This document shows, piece after piece, positions 9,669 through 18,822 of a stretch of DNA of 64,000 nucleotides. Both the position numbers and the translations under genes were made by a program. The stretch's first letter is position 1. Every line of letters begins with the position of its first letter. The notes under the pieces were generated by a model. It made no database searches, had not been told where the DNA came from, and was given only the letters and a program-made list of their open reading frames with translations. This stretch comes from Ruegeria marina (lineage in GTDB: Bacteria > Pseudomonadota > Alphaproteobacteria > Rhodobacterales > Rhodobacteraceae): contig NZ_FMZV01000009.1 of assembly GCF_900101475.1 (NCBI RefSeq), forward strand, positions 62,001 through 126,000, in the 5' to 3' direction.

Positions 9669-10733
9669 ATGAGTGACGCACGCAAAATCCTGGACGATCT
9701 GAACGATCGCTCGCGCGAGGTGTTTCGTCTGATCGTCGAAAGTTATCTCGACAGCGGCGAGCCGGTCGGCAGCCGGACCTTGACCCGCACGTTGAGCGAG
9801 AAGGTCAGTGCAGCCACCGTGCGCAACGTGATGCAGGACCTCGAATATCTGGGCCTGCTGGACAGCCCGCATGTCAGCGCCGGGCGCATCCCGACCCAGA
9901 TGGGTCTCAGGATGTTCGTGGACGGGCTTCTGGAGATCGGCGACCTTGATATGGATGACCGGCAAAAGCTGGACGCCACCTTGGGCGGGAATGCCGGCGA
10001 TGTCGGGGGTGCGCTGGACAAGATCGGTGCGGCGCTCAGCCGTGTCAGCCAGGGCGCCTCGCTGGTGCTGACACCCAAGCACGAAACCGAGATCAAGCAT
10101 ATCGAGTTCGTCTCTCTGGGGCATGACCGCGCGCTGGTGGTTTTGGTCTTTTCCGACGGTCACGTGGAAAACCGGCTGTTCACGCCGCCGCCGGGACAGA
10201 CGCCCAGTTCGATGCGCGAGGCGGCCAATTTCCTGAATGCGCTGATCGAAGGCAAGACGCTGAGCGACGTGCGGCGGATGATGCAGACCGAGATCCGTGA
10301 ACGTCAGCAGGAGATCGACGGACTGGCGCGTGAGATGGTCGAAAGCGGGCTTGCCGTCTGGGAGGGGCAAGGCGCGGATTCGGCGCGGCTGATTGTCAGG
10401 GGGCGGGCGAATCTGCTGGGCGGCGCCGGTCAGGAAGAAGAATTGGAACGGATCCGGACGTTGTTCGACGACCTGGAACGCAAGCGGGACATCGCCGAAT
10501 TCTTGGAATTGACCGAACAGGGCGAGGGTGTGCGCATTTTTATTGGCTCGGAGAACAAACTTTTCTCACTTTCGGGTTCCTCTTTGGTGGTGTCTCCTTA
10601 TATGAACGCTGACCGAAAGATCATCGGAGCGGTCGGGGTCATCGGACCCACGCGCCTGAATTATGGACGGATCGTGCCGATCGTGGATTACACGGCACAA
10701 CTGGTCGGGCGGCTGATTTCCGACCGGAGTTAG
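9669..10733 (+). CDS. hrcA: Heat-inducible transcription repressor HrcA
   Basis: Repressor that binds CIRCE operators, typically of groESL. The 354-residue protein has an N-terminal winged-helix domain (about 5-75: LNDRSREVFRLIVESYLDSG, SAATVRNVMQDLEYLGL) followed by the GAF-like inserted domain and the C-terminal block NYGRIVPIVDYTAQLVGRL. AGGGA lies 6 nt upstream of ATG. grpE follows after 10 bp, the usual alphaproteobacterial pair. No CIRCE is visible in the window, so its operators are probably elsewhere. Confidence 0.96.
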   Translation: MSDARKILDDLNDRSREVFRLIVESYLDSGEPVGSRTLTRTLSEKVSAATVRNVMQDLEYLGLLDSPHVSAGRIPTQMGLRMFVDGLLEIGDLDMDDRQKLDATLGGNAGDVGGALDKIGAALSRVSQGASLVLTPKHETEIKHIEFVSLGHDRALVVLVFSDGHVENRLFTPPPGQTPSSMREAANFLNALIEGKTLSDVRRMMQTEIRERQQEIDGLAREMVESGLAVWEGQGADSARLIVRGRANLLGGAGQEEELERIRTLFDDLERKRDIAEFLELTEQGEGVRIFIGSENKLFSLSGSSLVVSPYMNADRKIIGAVGVIGPTRLNYGRIVPIVDYTAQLVGRLISDRS

Positions 10734-10743
10734 AGGTAGAAGT

Positions 10744-11307
10744 ATGGCAGAGCCTAAGAACGAAGATTTCCTGGACGATATAGCAACCGCCGAGGCCGAG
10801 GAATATGCCGAGGACATGGCGGAAATAAGCGGCGAGGACGCCGAGGTCGACGCGCTGCGGGCCGAGCGGGACGAGTTGAAGGACAAGTTCATGCGCGCGC
10901 TGGCGGATGCCGAGAACATCCGAAAGCGCGGGGAACGGGCGCGGCGCGAGGCCGAGCAATATGGCGGGTCGAAACTGGCGCGCGACATGCTGCCGGTCTA
11001 TGACAACATGAAGCGCGCGCTCGAAGCGATGACCGAAGAGCAACGGGCCGTGTCGGGTGCGTTGATCGAAGGGATCGAATTGACGATGCGGGCGTTGCTG
11101 GACGTGTTTTCCAAACACGGCATCCGGATCATCACGCCGCAGGTCGGTGACCGGTTTGACCCGCAGATGCACGAGGCGATGTTCGAGGCGCCGGTTCCGG
11201 GCACCAAGGCGGGCGACATCATCCAGGTTTCCGCCGAAGGCTTCATGCTGCACGACCGTCTGCTTCGACCCGCGCAGGTTGGTGTTTCCTCGATGCCGGC
11301 GAAGTGA
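10744..11307 (+). CDS. grpE: Nucleotide exchange factor GrpE
   Basis: Exchange factor for DnaK (encoded at 43.1 kb). The 187 residues start with an acidic segment rich in Glu/Asp, then a long coiled coil (about 40-90) and the C-terminal beta-wing domain with HGIRIITPQVGDRFDPQMHE and a conserved ending (EGFMLHDRLLRPAQVGVS). It is co-transcribed with hrcA. Its 3' end is followed by a composite repeat and a bidirectional hairpin shared with the convergent mutS gene. Confidence 0.96.
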   Translation: MAEPKNEDFLDDIATAEAEEYAEDMAEISGEDAEVDALRAERDELKDKFMRALADAENIRKRGERARREAEQYGGSKLARDMLPVYDNMKRALEAMTEEQRAVSGALIEGIELTMRALLDVFSKHGIRIITPQVGDRFDPQMHEAMFEAPVPGTKAGDIIQVSAEGFMLHDRLLRPAQVGVSSMPAK

Positions 11308-11310
11308 TTT

Positions 11311-11366
11311 GGCTTCGCCAGGGCGAAGCCAAGCCTTCGGCAGGAGTATTTGTCGAAAAGATGAAG
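11311..11366 (+). repeat. Composite intergenic repeat, copy 1 (hairpin + GGAGTATTT box)
   Basis: An 8-bp hairpin (GGCTTCGC, loop CAGG, GCGAAGCC; 11311-11330) is followed by a box starting GGAGTATTT at 11343 and ending AAGATGAAG at 11366. The same box occurs at 46268-46290 and 54779-54801, each time just downstream of a plus-strand gene and just after an unrelated hairpin. Here it follows grpE by 3 bp. Confidence 0.75.
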
Positions 11367-11367
11367 G

Positions 11368-11394
11368 GGCGGTCAGGATCTGACCGCCTCTTTC
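11368..11394. terminator. Bidirectional hairpin between grpE and mutS
   Basis: GGCGGTCAG and CTGACCGCC pair perfectly over 9 bp around a GAT loop, with a T-rich tail (TCTTTC) on the plus strand. The mutS stop codon (11373-11375) lies inside the left arm, so the hairpin forms at the very end of the mutS message as well. Probably a shared terminator; the minus-strand tail is only weakly T-rich. Confidence 0.5.
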
Positions 11395-14006
11395 AGTTTA
11401 TAGAGCATTTCCAGCGCCTGGCGCGGCGTAAGCTCGTCGGGGTGGATGTCCTTGAGCATCGTGTCGGCGGCCGAGGTTTTCGGCGCAGGGGGCGGCGGAG
11501 GCGCAGCGGAGAACAGCGGCAGGTCGTCGATCAGCGCTTTTTGTTTGCCGCCTTCGCGTTCGGATTTTTCGAGCTGGTCCAGAACTGCGCGCGCGCGCGC
11601 CACGACGGAAGGCGGCAGGCCGGCAAGTTGCGCCACCTGCACACCATAGGAGCGGTCGGCGGCGCCCTTGCGCACCTCATGCAGGAAGATTACTTCGCCT
11701 TCCCACTCCCGCACGGCGACCGTGGCGTTTTCGACTCCGTCGAGCGTGCCGGCGAGCGCGGTGAGTTCATGGTAATGAGTGGCAAAGAGGGCGCGGCAAC
11801 GATTGGCGGCATGCAGGTGTTCCAGCGTTGCCCAGGCGATGGACAGCCCGTCATAGGTGGCGGTGCCGCGGCCGATCTCGTCGAGGATGACCATCGCGCG
11901 CTCGTCCGCCTGATTGAGGATGGCGGCGGTTTCCACCATTTCGACCATGAAGGTCGAGCGCCCGCGCGCCAGGTCGTCGGAGGCGCCGACTCGGCTGAAC
12001 AGCTGGCTGACAACGCCGATATGGGCGCGGTCGGCGGGCACATAGCTGCCCATCTGGGCGAGCAGCGCGATCAGGGCATTCTGCCGCAAATAGGTCGATT
12101 TGCCGGCCATGTTCGGACCGGTCAGCAGACGGATGGCGGCGCCTTTTTCCGCCGAGAGATCGCAATCGTTGGCTACGAAGGGGTCGCCCCCCTGCCGGCG
12201 CAACGCGTGCTCCACGACCGGGTGACGCCCGCCTTCGATCAGGAAGCTGCGGGATTGGTCGACCGTGGGCCGACACCAGTTCTCGCCGCGTGCGAGATCT
12301 GACAGCGCGGTGGCGAGATCCAGCTCGGCCAGCCCGCGCGCAGCCAGGTTGAGTCGGGCCGCCTGATTCAAAACCGCGCCGGAAAGGCTGGAATAGAGCC
12401 GCTTTTCGATATCCAGCGCCAGATTTCCGGCGTTCAGGATGCGGGTTTCCAGTTCGCTCAGTTCCACGGTGGTGAAGCGGACCTGGTTGGCGGTGGTCTG
12501 ACGGTGGATATAGGTCTCGCTCAGCGGCGGGTTCAGCATCCTGGCCGCGTGGGTGGCGGTGGTTTCGATGAAATAGCCCAGCACGTTATTGTGCTTGATC
12601 TTGAGCGAGGCGATGCCGGTGTGGTCGATGTATTTCTGCTGGAACCCGGCGATGACGCCCCGGCCCTTGTCCCGTAACTCGCGCGCGTCGTCGAGTTCGG
12701 GGTCGTAGCCCGCTGCTATGAAACCGCCGTCACGGGTCAGGAGCGGCGGTTCCGCCACCAGAGCCGCATCCAGCAGGGAGAGAAGATCGTCGAACCCGCG
12801 CAGGTCGGCGGTGGCGGTCGCGACCAGGGTGGGCAGATCGAGCCCGTCGCAGAGATCGGCAATCGCTGCGGCCTGGACCAGGCCATTTCGGATCGCGGCC
12901 AGATCGCGTGGGCCACCCCGGTCGAGCGCGAGGCGCGACAGCGCGCGGTCGAGATCGGGCGCCTTGCGCAGGGCTGCGCGCAGTTCGCCGGCCAGTGACG
13001 CGTTCTCGATGCTGAAATCGATCGCGGCGAGTCGGCCATGGATCACATCGAGATTGCGCGATGGGCTGGCGATACGTTGCTCCAGCAGCCGCGCCCCGCC
13101 GGGGGTGACCGTGCGGTCGATCACCGACAGGAGCGACCCGAAACGCTCGCCCGACAGCGATCGGGTGAGCTCCAGGTTCCGCCGGGTGGCGGCGTCGATC
13201 TGCATCAACCGGTCCTCGGCGTCCTGAAGGGGCGGTTGCAGCAGCGGCAGTTTGCCTTTCTGGGTGATCTCCAGGTAGTCGATCAGCGCGCCCATGGCCG
13301 AAAGCTCGGCGCGGCTGAAATTGCCGAACCCCTCGAGCGATCCAACCTTGTACAGTTCGCACAGGCGTTTTTCGGCGGCCATGCTGTCGAAACTGGCCTT
13401 GCCCAGCGGCGTCAGCGGGATGCGGTGGTCGTCGGCCAGCGGGCGCAGTTGCTGGAACACCGGTTCGTCGACCACCAACAGTTCCGACGGTGCAAGCCGC
13501 GCCAGTTCCGGGCTGAGCCGTTCGCGGGACACCGGCATCACGTGAAACGCGCCGGTCGAGATATCGGCCCAGGCCAGCGCCGCACCGCTGCGGACCACCG
13601 CATAGGCTACGAGGAAGTTATGGCGGCGTGCCTCGAGCAGCGCGTCCTCGGTCAGGGTGCCGGGAGTGACCAAGCGTACTACATCGCGCCGGACCACGGA
13701 TTTCGAGCCGCGCTTTTTCGCTTCGGCCGGGCTTTCCATCTGTTCGCAGACAGCAACCCGGAATCCCTTGCGGATCAGGGTCAGCAGATACCCTTCGGCC
13801 GCGTGCACCGGAACGCCGCACATCGGGATATCCTCGCCCTCGTGCTTGCCGCGCTTGGTCAGTGCGATATCCAGCGCCTCGGCCGCGGCCACTGCATCGT
13901 CAAAGAACATCTCGTAGAAATCGCCCATCCGGTAGAACAGCAGGGCGTCGGCATGGGCCTGTTTGATGTCGAGATATTGCGCCATCATCGGCGTGACTGT
14001 GGTCAA
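11373..14006 (-). CDS. mutS: DNA mismatch repair protein MutS
   Basis: Mismatch-recognition ATPase. It shows the N-terminal mismatch-binding domain (LLFYRMGDFYEMFFDDA with the Phe-x-Glu wedge), connector and lever domains, Walker A TGPNMAGKSTYLRQ and Walker B VILDEIGRGTATYDG, and a C-terminal Pro-rich linker followed by a helical tail. The open frame runs on upstream antisense to maeB, so the start must be chosen. TTG 14006 gives MTTVTPMMAQYL, keeping the conserved TPMM motif, and has GGGGGAGA 8 nt upstream. The alternative ATG 13988 lacks both. Length is then 877 residues, normal for the family. Confidence 0.95.
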   Translation of the reverse strand: MTTVTPMMAQYLDIKQAHADALLFYRMGDFYEMFFDDAVAAAEALDIALTKRGKHEGEDIPMCGVPVHAAEGYLLTLIRKGFRVAVCEQMESPAEAKKRGSKSVVRRDVVRLVTPGTLTEDALLEARRHNFLVAYAVVRSGAALAWADISTGAFHVMPVSRERLSPELARLAPSELLVVDEPVFQQLRPLADDHRIPLTPLGKASFDSMAAEKRLCELYKVGSLEGFGNFSRAELSAMGALIDYLEITQKGKLPLLQPPLQDAEDRLMQIDAATRRNLELTRSLSGERFGSLLSVIDRTVTPGGARLLEQRIASPSRNLDVIHGRLAAIDFSIENASLAGELRAALRKAPDLDRALSRLALDRGGPRDLAAIRNGLVQAAAIADLCDGLDLPTLVATATADLRGFDDLLSLLDAALVAEPPLLTRDGGFIAAGYDPELDDARELRDKGRGVIAGFQQKYIDHTGIASLKIKHNNVLGYFIETTATHAARMLNPPLSETYIHRQTTANQVRFTTVELSELETRILNAGNLALDIEKRLYSSLSGAVLNQAARLNLAARGLAELDLATALSDLARGENWCRPTVDQSRSFLIEGGRHPVVEHALRRQGGDPFVANDCDLSAEKGAAIRLLTGPNMAGKSTYLRQNALIALLAQMGSYVPADRAHIGVVSQLFSRVGASDDLARGRSTFMVEMVETAAILNQADERAMVILDEIGRGTATYDGLSIAWATLEHLHAANRCRALFATHYHELTALAGTLDGVENATVAVREWEGEVIFLHEVRKGAADRSYGVQVAQLAGLPPSVVARARAVLDQLEKSEREGGKQKALIDDLPLFSAAPPPPPAPKTSAADTMLKDIHPDELTPRQALEMLYKLKEAVRS

Positions 14007-14082
14007 GGCTGACGTCTCCCCCGGTATTGGCCGAGACCTTACAAATCCGCCCTGTTCGGTTAAAGGCGAAAACGCATTGTCA

Positions 14083-14111
14083 TTGAGGCGCGCGATAGGC
14101 TGCGCTAAGAA
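14083..14111 (+). promoter_or_regulatory. Possible promoter of the malic enzyme gene
   Basis: TTGAGG (14083-14088), a 17-nt spacer and TAAGAA (14106-14111) lie in the 141-bp divergent gap between mutS and the malic enzyme gene, 36 bp before its start. The match is moderate. Confidence 0.35.
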
Positions 14112-14147
14112 ACCAAAGCCCGCACTAGCAGAGAAACGACCCATCCC

Positions 14148-16403
14148 ATGCCCAAAGCGAAGATCACCAACGAAGAGGCGCTTGCCTTTCACCTGGAACC
14201 CACCCCCGGCAAATGGGAGGTGCAGGCAACCGTTCCCATGACGACGCAGCGCGATCTGTCGCTTGCCTATTCCCCCGGCGTGGCGGTCCCCTGCGAGGCG
14301 ATCGCGGCCGATCCCGGTCTGGCCTATGACTATACTAACAAGGGCAACCTGGTGGCGGTGATCTCGAACGGGACGGCGGTTCTGGGCCTTGGCAACCTGG
14401 GCGCGTTGGGCGGTAAGCCGGTGATGGAGGGCAAGGCGGTGCTGTTCAAGCGCTTTGCCGATGTTAACTCGATCGATATCGAACTGGATACCGAGGACCC
14501 GGACGAATTCTGCCGCGCCGTGCGGCTGATGGGGCCGACATTCGGCGGCATCAACCTTGAGGATATCAAGGCGCCGGAGTGTTTCATCATCGAGCAGCGG
14601 CTCAAGGAAGAGATGGACATTCCGGTCTTTCACGACGACCAGCACGGCACGGCGGTGATCTGCGCGGCGGGGCTTATCAACGCGCTGCATATCTCGGGCA
14701 AGAAAATCGAGGATGTCAGGATCGTCCTCAACGGAGCGGGCGCGGCGGGCATCGCCTGTATCGAACTGCTCAAGACCATGGGCGCGCGGCACGAGAACTG
14801 CATCGTCTGCGACACCAAGGGCGTGATTTACCAGGGCCGCACCGAGGGTATGAACCAGTGGAAATCGGCCCATGCGGTCAAGACCGAGTTGCGCAGCCTC
14901 GAAGAGGCGATGAAGGGCGCCGACGTGTTCCTGGGGGTCAGCGTCAAGGGTGCGGTGACGCAGGAGATGGTGCAGAGCATGGCCGACAACCCGGTCATCT
15001 TTGCCATGGCCAACCCCAACCCCGAGATCACGCCCGAAGAGGCGCACGAGGTGCGCCCAGACGCTATCGTCGCCACCGGGCGCAGTGACTATCCCAACCA
15101 GGTCAACAACGTCCTGGGCTTTCCCTATCTGTTCCGCGGGGCGCTGGACATTCACGCCCGCGCCATCAATGACGAGATGAAGATCGCCTGCGCCCATGCG
15201 CTGGCCGCCTTGGCGCGAGAGGATGTGCCCGACGAGGTTGCCATGGCCTATGGCAAGAGCCTGACCTTTGGCCGGGATTACATCATCCCGACCCCGTTCG
15301 ACCCGCGCCTGATCCACCGCATTCCCCCCGCCGTGGCGCGCGCAGGCATGGATACCGGCGCGGCGCGGCGTCCGATCATCGACATGGACGCCTACGAACT
15401 GGGCCTTAAATCGCGGATGGATCCGACCGCCAGCATTCTGCGCGGCATCAACGCCCGCGCCCGCAAGGCGCAGAGCCGGATGATCTTTGCCGAGGGCGAC
15501 GATCCGCGCGTGCTGCGCGCGGCGGTGATGTACCAGCGCTCGGGGTATGGCAAGGCGCTGGTGGTGGGCCGGCAGGAAGACGTTAGAAACAAGCTCGAAG
15601 CCGCCGGTCTGGAGGATGCGGTGCGCGAGATCGAGGTGGTCAATGCCGCCAATACCACGCATCTGGAGACCTACAAGGAGTTCCTGTACCGCAGGCTTCA
15701 GCGCAAGGGTGTCGACCAGAAGGACGTGCACCGGCTGGCTGCGCGCGACCGGCACGTGTTCTCGGCGCTGATGCTGGCGCATGGGCATGGCGACGGGCTG
15801 GTGACCGGGGCAACCCGGAAGTCGGCACACGTTCTGGATCAGATCAACCACGTGTTCGACGCTGATGCGGCGCATGGCGCGGCGGGGATCACTGCCTTGT
15901 TGCACAAGGGCAAGATCGTGCTGATCGGCGATACGCTGGTGCATGAATGGCCGAATGAACACGACCTGGCCACCATCGCCGAACGCGCCGCCGATGTCGC
16001 CCGCCACATGGGGCTGGAGCCGCGCGTGGCCTTTGTCAGCTTCTCGACCTTCGGTTATCCGCTGTCGGAACGTACCGAAAAGCTGACGCTGGCGCCGAAG
16101 GTCCTGGAAAAACGCGGGGTCAGTTTCGAATTCGAGGGTGAGATGACCGTCGACGTGGCGCTGAACCCGCGTTCGAAAGAGGCATATCCTTTCTCGCGCC
16201 TGACCGGTCCGGCGAATATCCTGATCGTGCCGGCGCGGCACTCGGCCTCGATCTCGACCAAGCTGATGCAGGAAATGGCGGGGGCAACGGTGATCGGCCC
16301 GATCCTGACCGGCGTCGATAAGCCAATCCAGATCTGTTCGACCGTATCCACCGCCAATGACATCCTGAACATGGCGGTGCTGGCCTCGGCCGAGATCGGC
16401 TAG
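14148..16403 (+). CDS. maeB: NADP-dependent malic enzyme with phosphotransacetylase-like C-terminus
   Basis: Oxidative decarboxylation of malate to pyruvate, yielding NADPH. The 751-residue protein has the malic domain (about 1-165; SLAYSPGVAVPCEAI, YTNKGNLVAVISNG, HDDQHGTAV) and an NAD(P)-binding domain (LNGAGAAGIACIELL). From about residue 430 a PTA-like domain without transacetylase activity in this family follows (FAEGDDPRVLRAAVMY, SFSTFGYPLSERTEK). This long hybrid form is standard in proteobacteria. A sugar kinase gene follows after 3 bp. Confidence 0.95.
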   Translation: MPKAKITNEEALAFHLEPTPGKWEVQATVPMTTQRDLSLAYSPGVAVPCEAIAADPGLAYDYTNKGNLVAVISNGTAVLGLGNLGALGGKPVMEGKAVLFKRFADVNSIDIELDTEDPDEFCRAVRLMGPTFGGINLEDIKAPECFIIEQRLKEEMDIPVFHDDQHGTAVICAAGLINALHISGKKIEDVRIVLNGAGAAGIACIELLKTMGARHENCIVCDTKGVIYQGRTEGMNQWKSAHAVKTELRSLEEAMKGADVFLGVSVKGAVTQEMVQSMADNPVIFAMANPNPEITPEEAHEVRPDAIVATGRSDYPNQVNNVLGFPYLFRGALDIHARAINDEMKIACAHALAALAREDVPDEVAMAYGKSLTFGRDYIIPTPFDPRLIHRIPPAVARAGMDTGAARRPIIDMDAYELGLKSRMDPTASILRGINARARKAQSRMIFAEGDDPRVLRAAVMYQRSGYGKALVVGRQEDVRNKLEAAGLEDAVREIEVVNAANTTHLETYKEFLYRRLQRKGVDQKDVHRLAARDRHVFSALMLAHGHGDGLVTGATRKSAHVLDQINHVFDADAAHGAAGITALLHKGKIVLIGDTLVHEWPNEHDLATIAERAADVARHMGLEPRVAFVSFSTFGYPLSERTEKLTLAPKVLEKRGVSFEFEGEMTVDVALNPRSKEAYPFSRLTGPANILIVPARHSASISTKLMQEMAGATVIGPILTGVDKPIQICSTVSTANDILNMAVLASAEIG

Positions 16404-16406
16404 GTC

Positions 16407-17279
16407 ATGGCGATCTGGAACCTCGGCTCGATCAATGCGGACATGGTCTATGCCGTGCCGCATCTGCCCGGGCCGGGCGAGACGCTGGCCGCATCCGGGA
16501 TGGAGCGGTTTCTGGGCGGCAAGGGCGCCAACATGTCGGTGGCCGCCGCCCGTGCCGGATCGTATGTGCGCCATATCGGCGCCGTGGGGCCGGACGGGAG
16601 CTGGGCCATCGACCGGCTGACCGAATATGGCGTCGATACCCGCCATATCGCGACGCTTGATGCGCCGACCGGTCATGCCATCATCGCGGTGGAACCGGGG
16701 GGCGAGAACCAGATCATCCTTTTGCCCGGCGCCAACCGGGCGATTTCACCCGACCGGGTGGCGCAGGTGCTGACGGATACCGCACCCGGTGACCTGCTGG
16801 TGATGCAGAACGAAACCAGCGCCCAGGTAGAGGCCGCGCGTTTGGGCCGGGAACGGGGTCTGACCGTCTGCTATGCGGCCGCGCCCTTTGATGCGCAGAC
16901 GGTGCGCGCGGTGCTGCCCTGGCTCGATTTCCTGATCCTGAATGCGGTCGAAGCCGAGCAGTTGCAACAGGCGACCGGCCTGTCGCCCGAGCAGTTGCCG
17001 GTGCGCCATGTCATCGTGACCCTGGGGTCGAAAGGCGCACGCCATTTCGACACTAAACAGGGGAATTCGGCAGAATATCCGGCCCACAAGGTGAAGGCGG
17101 TCGATACCACGGGGGCGGGCGATACCTTTACCGGTTATGTCCTGTCGGGGATGGACCGGGGCCTGCCGATGCCGCAGGCGATTGCCCAGGCGATGCGCGC
17201 CGCGGCGCTGATGGTGATGCGCCACGGCACGGCCGACGTCATCCCCGACCTCAAGGACGTGCTGGAAGCGCGATTCTAG
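16407..17279 (+). CDS. Ribokinase-type PfkB family carbohydrate kinase
   Basis: ATP-dependent sugar kinase; the 290-residue length and motifs fit ribokinase best, but the substrate is not proven. N-terminal GSINADMVYAVPHLPGPGET and GGKGANMSVAAARAG form the first PfkB signature. DTTGAGDTFTGYVLSGMDRG near residue 235 is the second and carries the catalytic Asp. The ATG follows the malic enzyme stop by 3 bp, so co-transcription is likely. The 3' end overlaps the convergent msrA by 4 bp. Confidence 0.85.
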   Translation: MAIWNLGSINADMVYAVPHLPGPGETLAASGMERFLGGKGANMSVAAARAGSYVRHIGAVGPDGSWAIDRLTEYGVDTRHIATLDAPTGHAIIAVEPGGENQIILLPGANRAISPDRVAQVLTDTAPGDLLVMQNETSAQVEAARLGRERGLTVCYAAAPFDAQTVRAVLPWLDFLILNAVEAEQLQQATGLSPEQLPVRHVIVTLGSKGARHFDTKQGNSAEYPAHKVKAVDTTGAGDTFTGYVLSGMDRGLPMPQAIAQAMRAAALMVMRHGTADVIPDLKDVLEARF

Positions 17280-17938
17280 CCGTCCGTGAACGGCGCCGCA
17301 TCGCCCCAAAGCTGTTTCACTCGTTCATCCCGGTCGCAGCCCTTGCGATAGAGCTTATAGGCCTTTTTCTGGGGCACCGGCCCGAAACGGGTGAAGACCA
17401 GTCTGCCGCCCTTGTAATAGTCCTGGTGAAACTCTTCGGCCGGATAGAATGTTTCGGCGTTCAGGATCGGGGTCACGATCGGTTGCCCCAGTTCTGCCTG
17501 AGCCTGGGCTTTCGCCTGAGCCGCAAGCGCGGATTCTTCCTTGTCAGAGACAAAAATCGCGGTGCGATAGCTGTCGCCCCGGTCGCAGAACTGGCCGCCC
17601 GCATCGGTTGGGTCGATCGAGCGAAAGAAAAGATAGAGCAGGCGTTCGCGCGACACCTTCGCGGGATCAAAGGTGATCTGGACCGCCTCGTAATGACCGG
17701 TGCCGCCGCCCGTAACCTGTTTGTAGGTCGGATCCTTGGTCTTGCCCCCGGTATAGCCGGAAACCGCGCCCAGAACGCCGGGCACTTGTTCGAAATCGGC
17801 CTCGACGCACCAGAAACAGCCGCCCGCAACGGTCAGGGTTTCGGGGCCGGCGGCCTGCACCTGGGATGGCCGAAGGACAAAGGCCAGTGCCATGGCGGCG
17901 ACAAGGATGAAGAGTTTGAGCGTCTGGATCGGGAACAT
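17276..17938 (-). CDS. msrA: Peptide-methionine (S)-S-oxide reductase MsrA, exported form
   Basis: Repairs oxidised methionine in proteins. The catalytic motif GGCFWCVEADFE is present, as is a typical MsrA core (GYTGGKTKDPTYKQV, HYEAVQITFDP, DRGDSYRTAIFVSD). ATG 17938 has a perfect AGGAGG 6 nt upstream, and I reject the longer upstream frame. The resulting 220-residue protein begins with a signal peptide (MFPIQTLKLFILVAAMALAF, with VQA-A as a likely cleavage site), so the enzyme should act in the periplasm. No MsrB partner is seen nearby. Confidence 0.93.
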   Translation of the reverse strand: MFPIQTLKLFILVAAMALAFVLRPSQVQAAGPETLTVAGGCFWCVEADFEQVPGVLGAVSGYTGGKTKDPTYKQVTGGGTGHYEAVQITFDPAKVSRERLLYLFFRSIDPTDAGGQFCDRGDSYRTAIFVSDKEESALAAQAKAQAQAELGQPIVTPILNAETFYPAEEFHQDYYKGGRLVFTRFGPVPQKKAYKLYRKGCDRDERVKQLWGDAAPFTDG

Positions 17939-18101
17939 TTCGAACCTCCTCTGACTTGAATCCATAGGCTGCCGCGATCCTGTCCTGACGGCAAGCCGCC
18001 GACATGGATTGTCACGCTCTGTTGATCCGGCGTTTACCCCTTGGAACCGGATGGCGAGACCGATAGCTTGCGCGCGACTGCGCACGTGAAAGGGGGCCGG
18101 A

Positions 18102-18815
18102 ATGAAAATCGCCATGTGGTCGGGACCGCGCAACCTGTCGACGGCGATGATGTACGCCTTTGGCGCCCGGACCGATTGCGCGGTGATCGACGAGCCGTTC
18201 TATGCGGCCTATCTGGCGATGACCGGGCTGGACCACCCGATGCGCGAAGAGGTTCTGGCCGCGCAGTCGCAGGACCCGGACAGCGTGGCCGCGATGCTGG
18301 TGGGCCCCAACCCCGGCGCGCGGCCGTTCTGGTACCAGAAACACATGACCCAGCACATGATCCCCGGCATCCCGCGCGACTGGATGCGGGCGGCACGCAA
18401 CGTGTTCCTGATCCGCCATCCCGCTCGGGTGATCGCCAGCTATGTCGAAAAGCGTGAAAACCCGACGCTCGAGGATATCGGCTTTCGACAGCAGGCCGAG
18501 TTGTTCGAAGAAGTCGCAGGTTGGGGCGGCGATCCGGTGGTGATCGACAGCCATGACATTCGCGAGGATCCGGCGCGCATGCTGGAACGGCTTTGCGACC
18601 GGATCGGCGTGCCCTGGTCGCCGCATATGCTCAGCTGGCCAAAAGGCGGCCACAAGGACGATGGCGTCTGGGCGCGGCACTGGTACGGTTCGGTGTGGAA
18701 TTCGATCGGGTTTGCCGGTCCCGAAGGCGACCTGCCCGAGGTGCCGGAGGCGTTGCAGCCGGTGCTGGATGCGGCGCTGCCCTATTACGAGCGGATGCGT
18801 GCGGAGAAGCTCTGA
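18102..18815 (+). CDS. Sulfotransferase-like protein (P-loop)
   Basis: The 237-residue protein begins with the P-loop-like element MWSGPRNLSTAMMYAFGAR, which matches the 5'-phosphosulfate-binding element of sulfotransferase-fold proteins. RNVFLIRHPARVIASYVEKR looks like the 3'-phosphate-binding motif. Relatives are often annotated simply as sulfotransferase family proteins, and the acceptor is unknown. A clear SD (AAAGGGGG) precedes ATG 18102. It is a single gene, convergent with the SCP2 gene 7 bp away. Confidence 0.75.
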   Translation: MKIAMWSGPRNLSTAMMYAFGARTDCAVIDEPFYAAYLAMTGLDHPMREEVLAAQSQDPDSVAAMLVGPNPGARPFWYQKHMTQHMIPGIPRDWMRAARNVFLIRHPARVIASYVEKRENPTLEDIGFRQQAELFEEVAGWGGDPVVIDSHDIREDPARMLERLCDRIGVPWSPHMLSWPKGGHKDDGVWARHWYGSVWNSIGFAGPEGDLPEVPEALQPVLDAALPYYERMRAEKL

Positions 18816-18822
18816 GGCGGTT

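Noticed and set aside
13538-13553. CACGTGAAAC sequence in mutS resembling a parS half
   Set aside because: One arm has several mismatches to TGTTTCACGTGAAACA; a single half-site in a coding region is not a credible parS.
14007-16676. Upstream extension of the mutS frame (total open frame 1767 codons) antisense to the malic enzyme gene
   Set aside because: It is the GC-rich antisense shadow of maeB. MutS homology begins at TTG 14006, which has its own SD.
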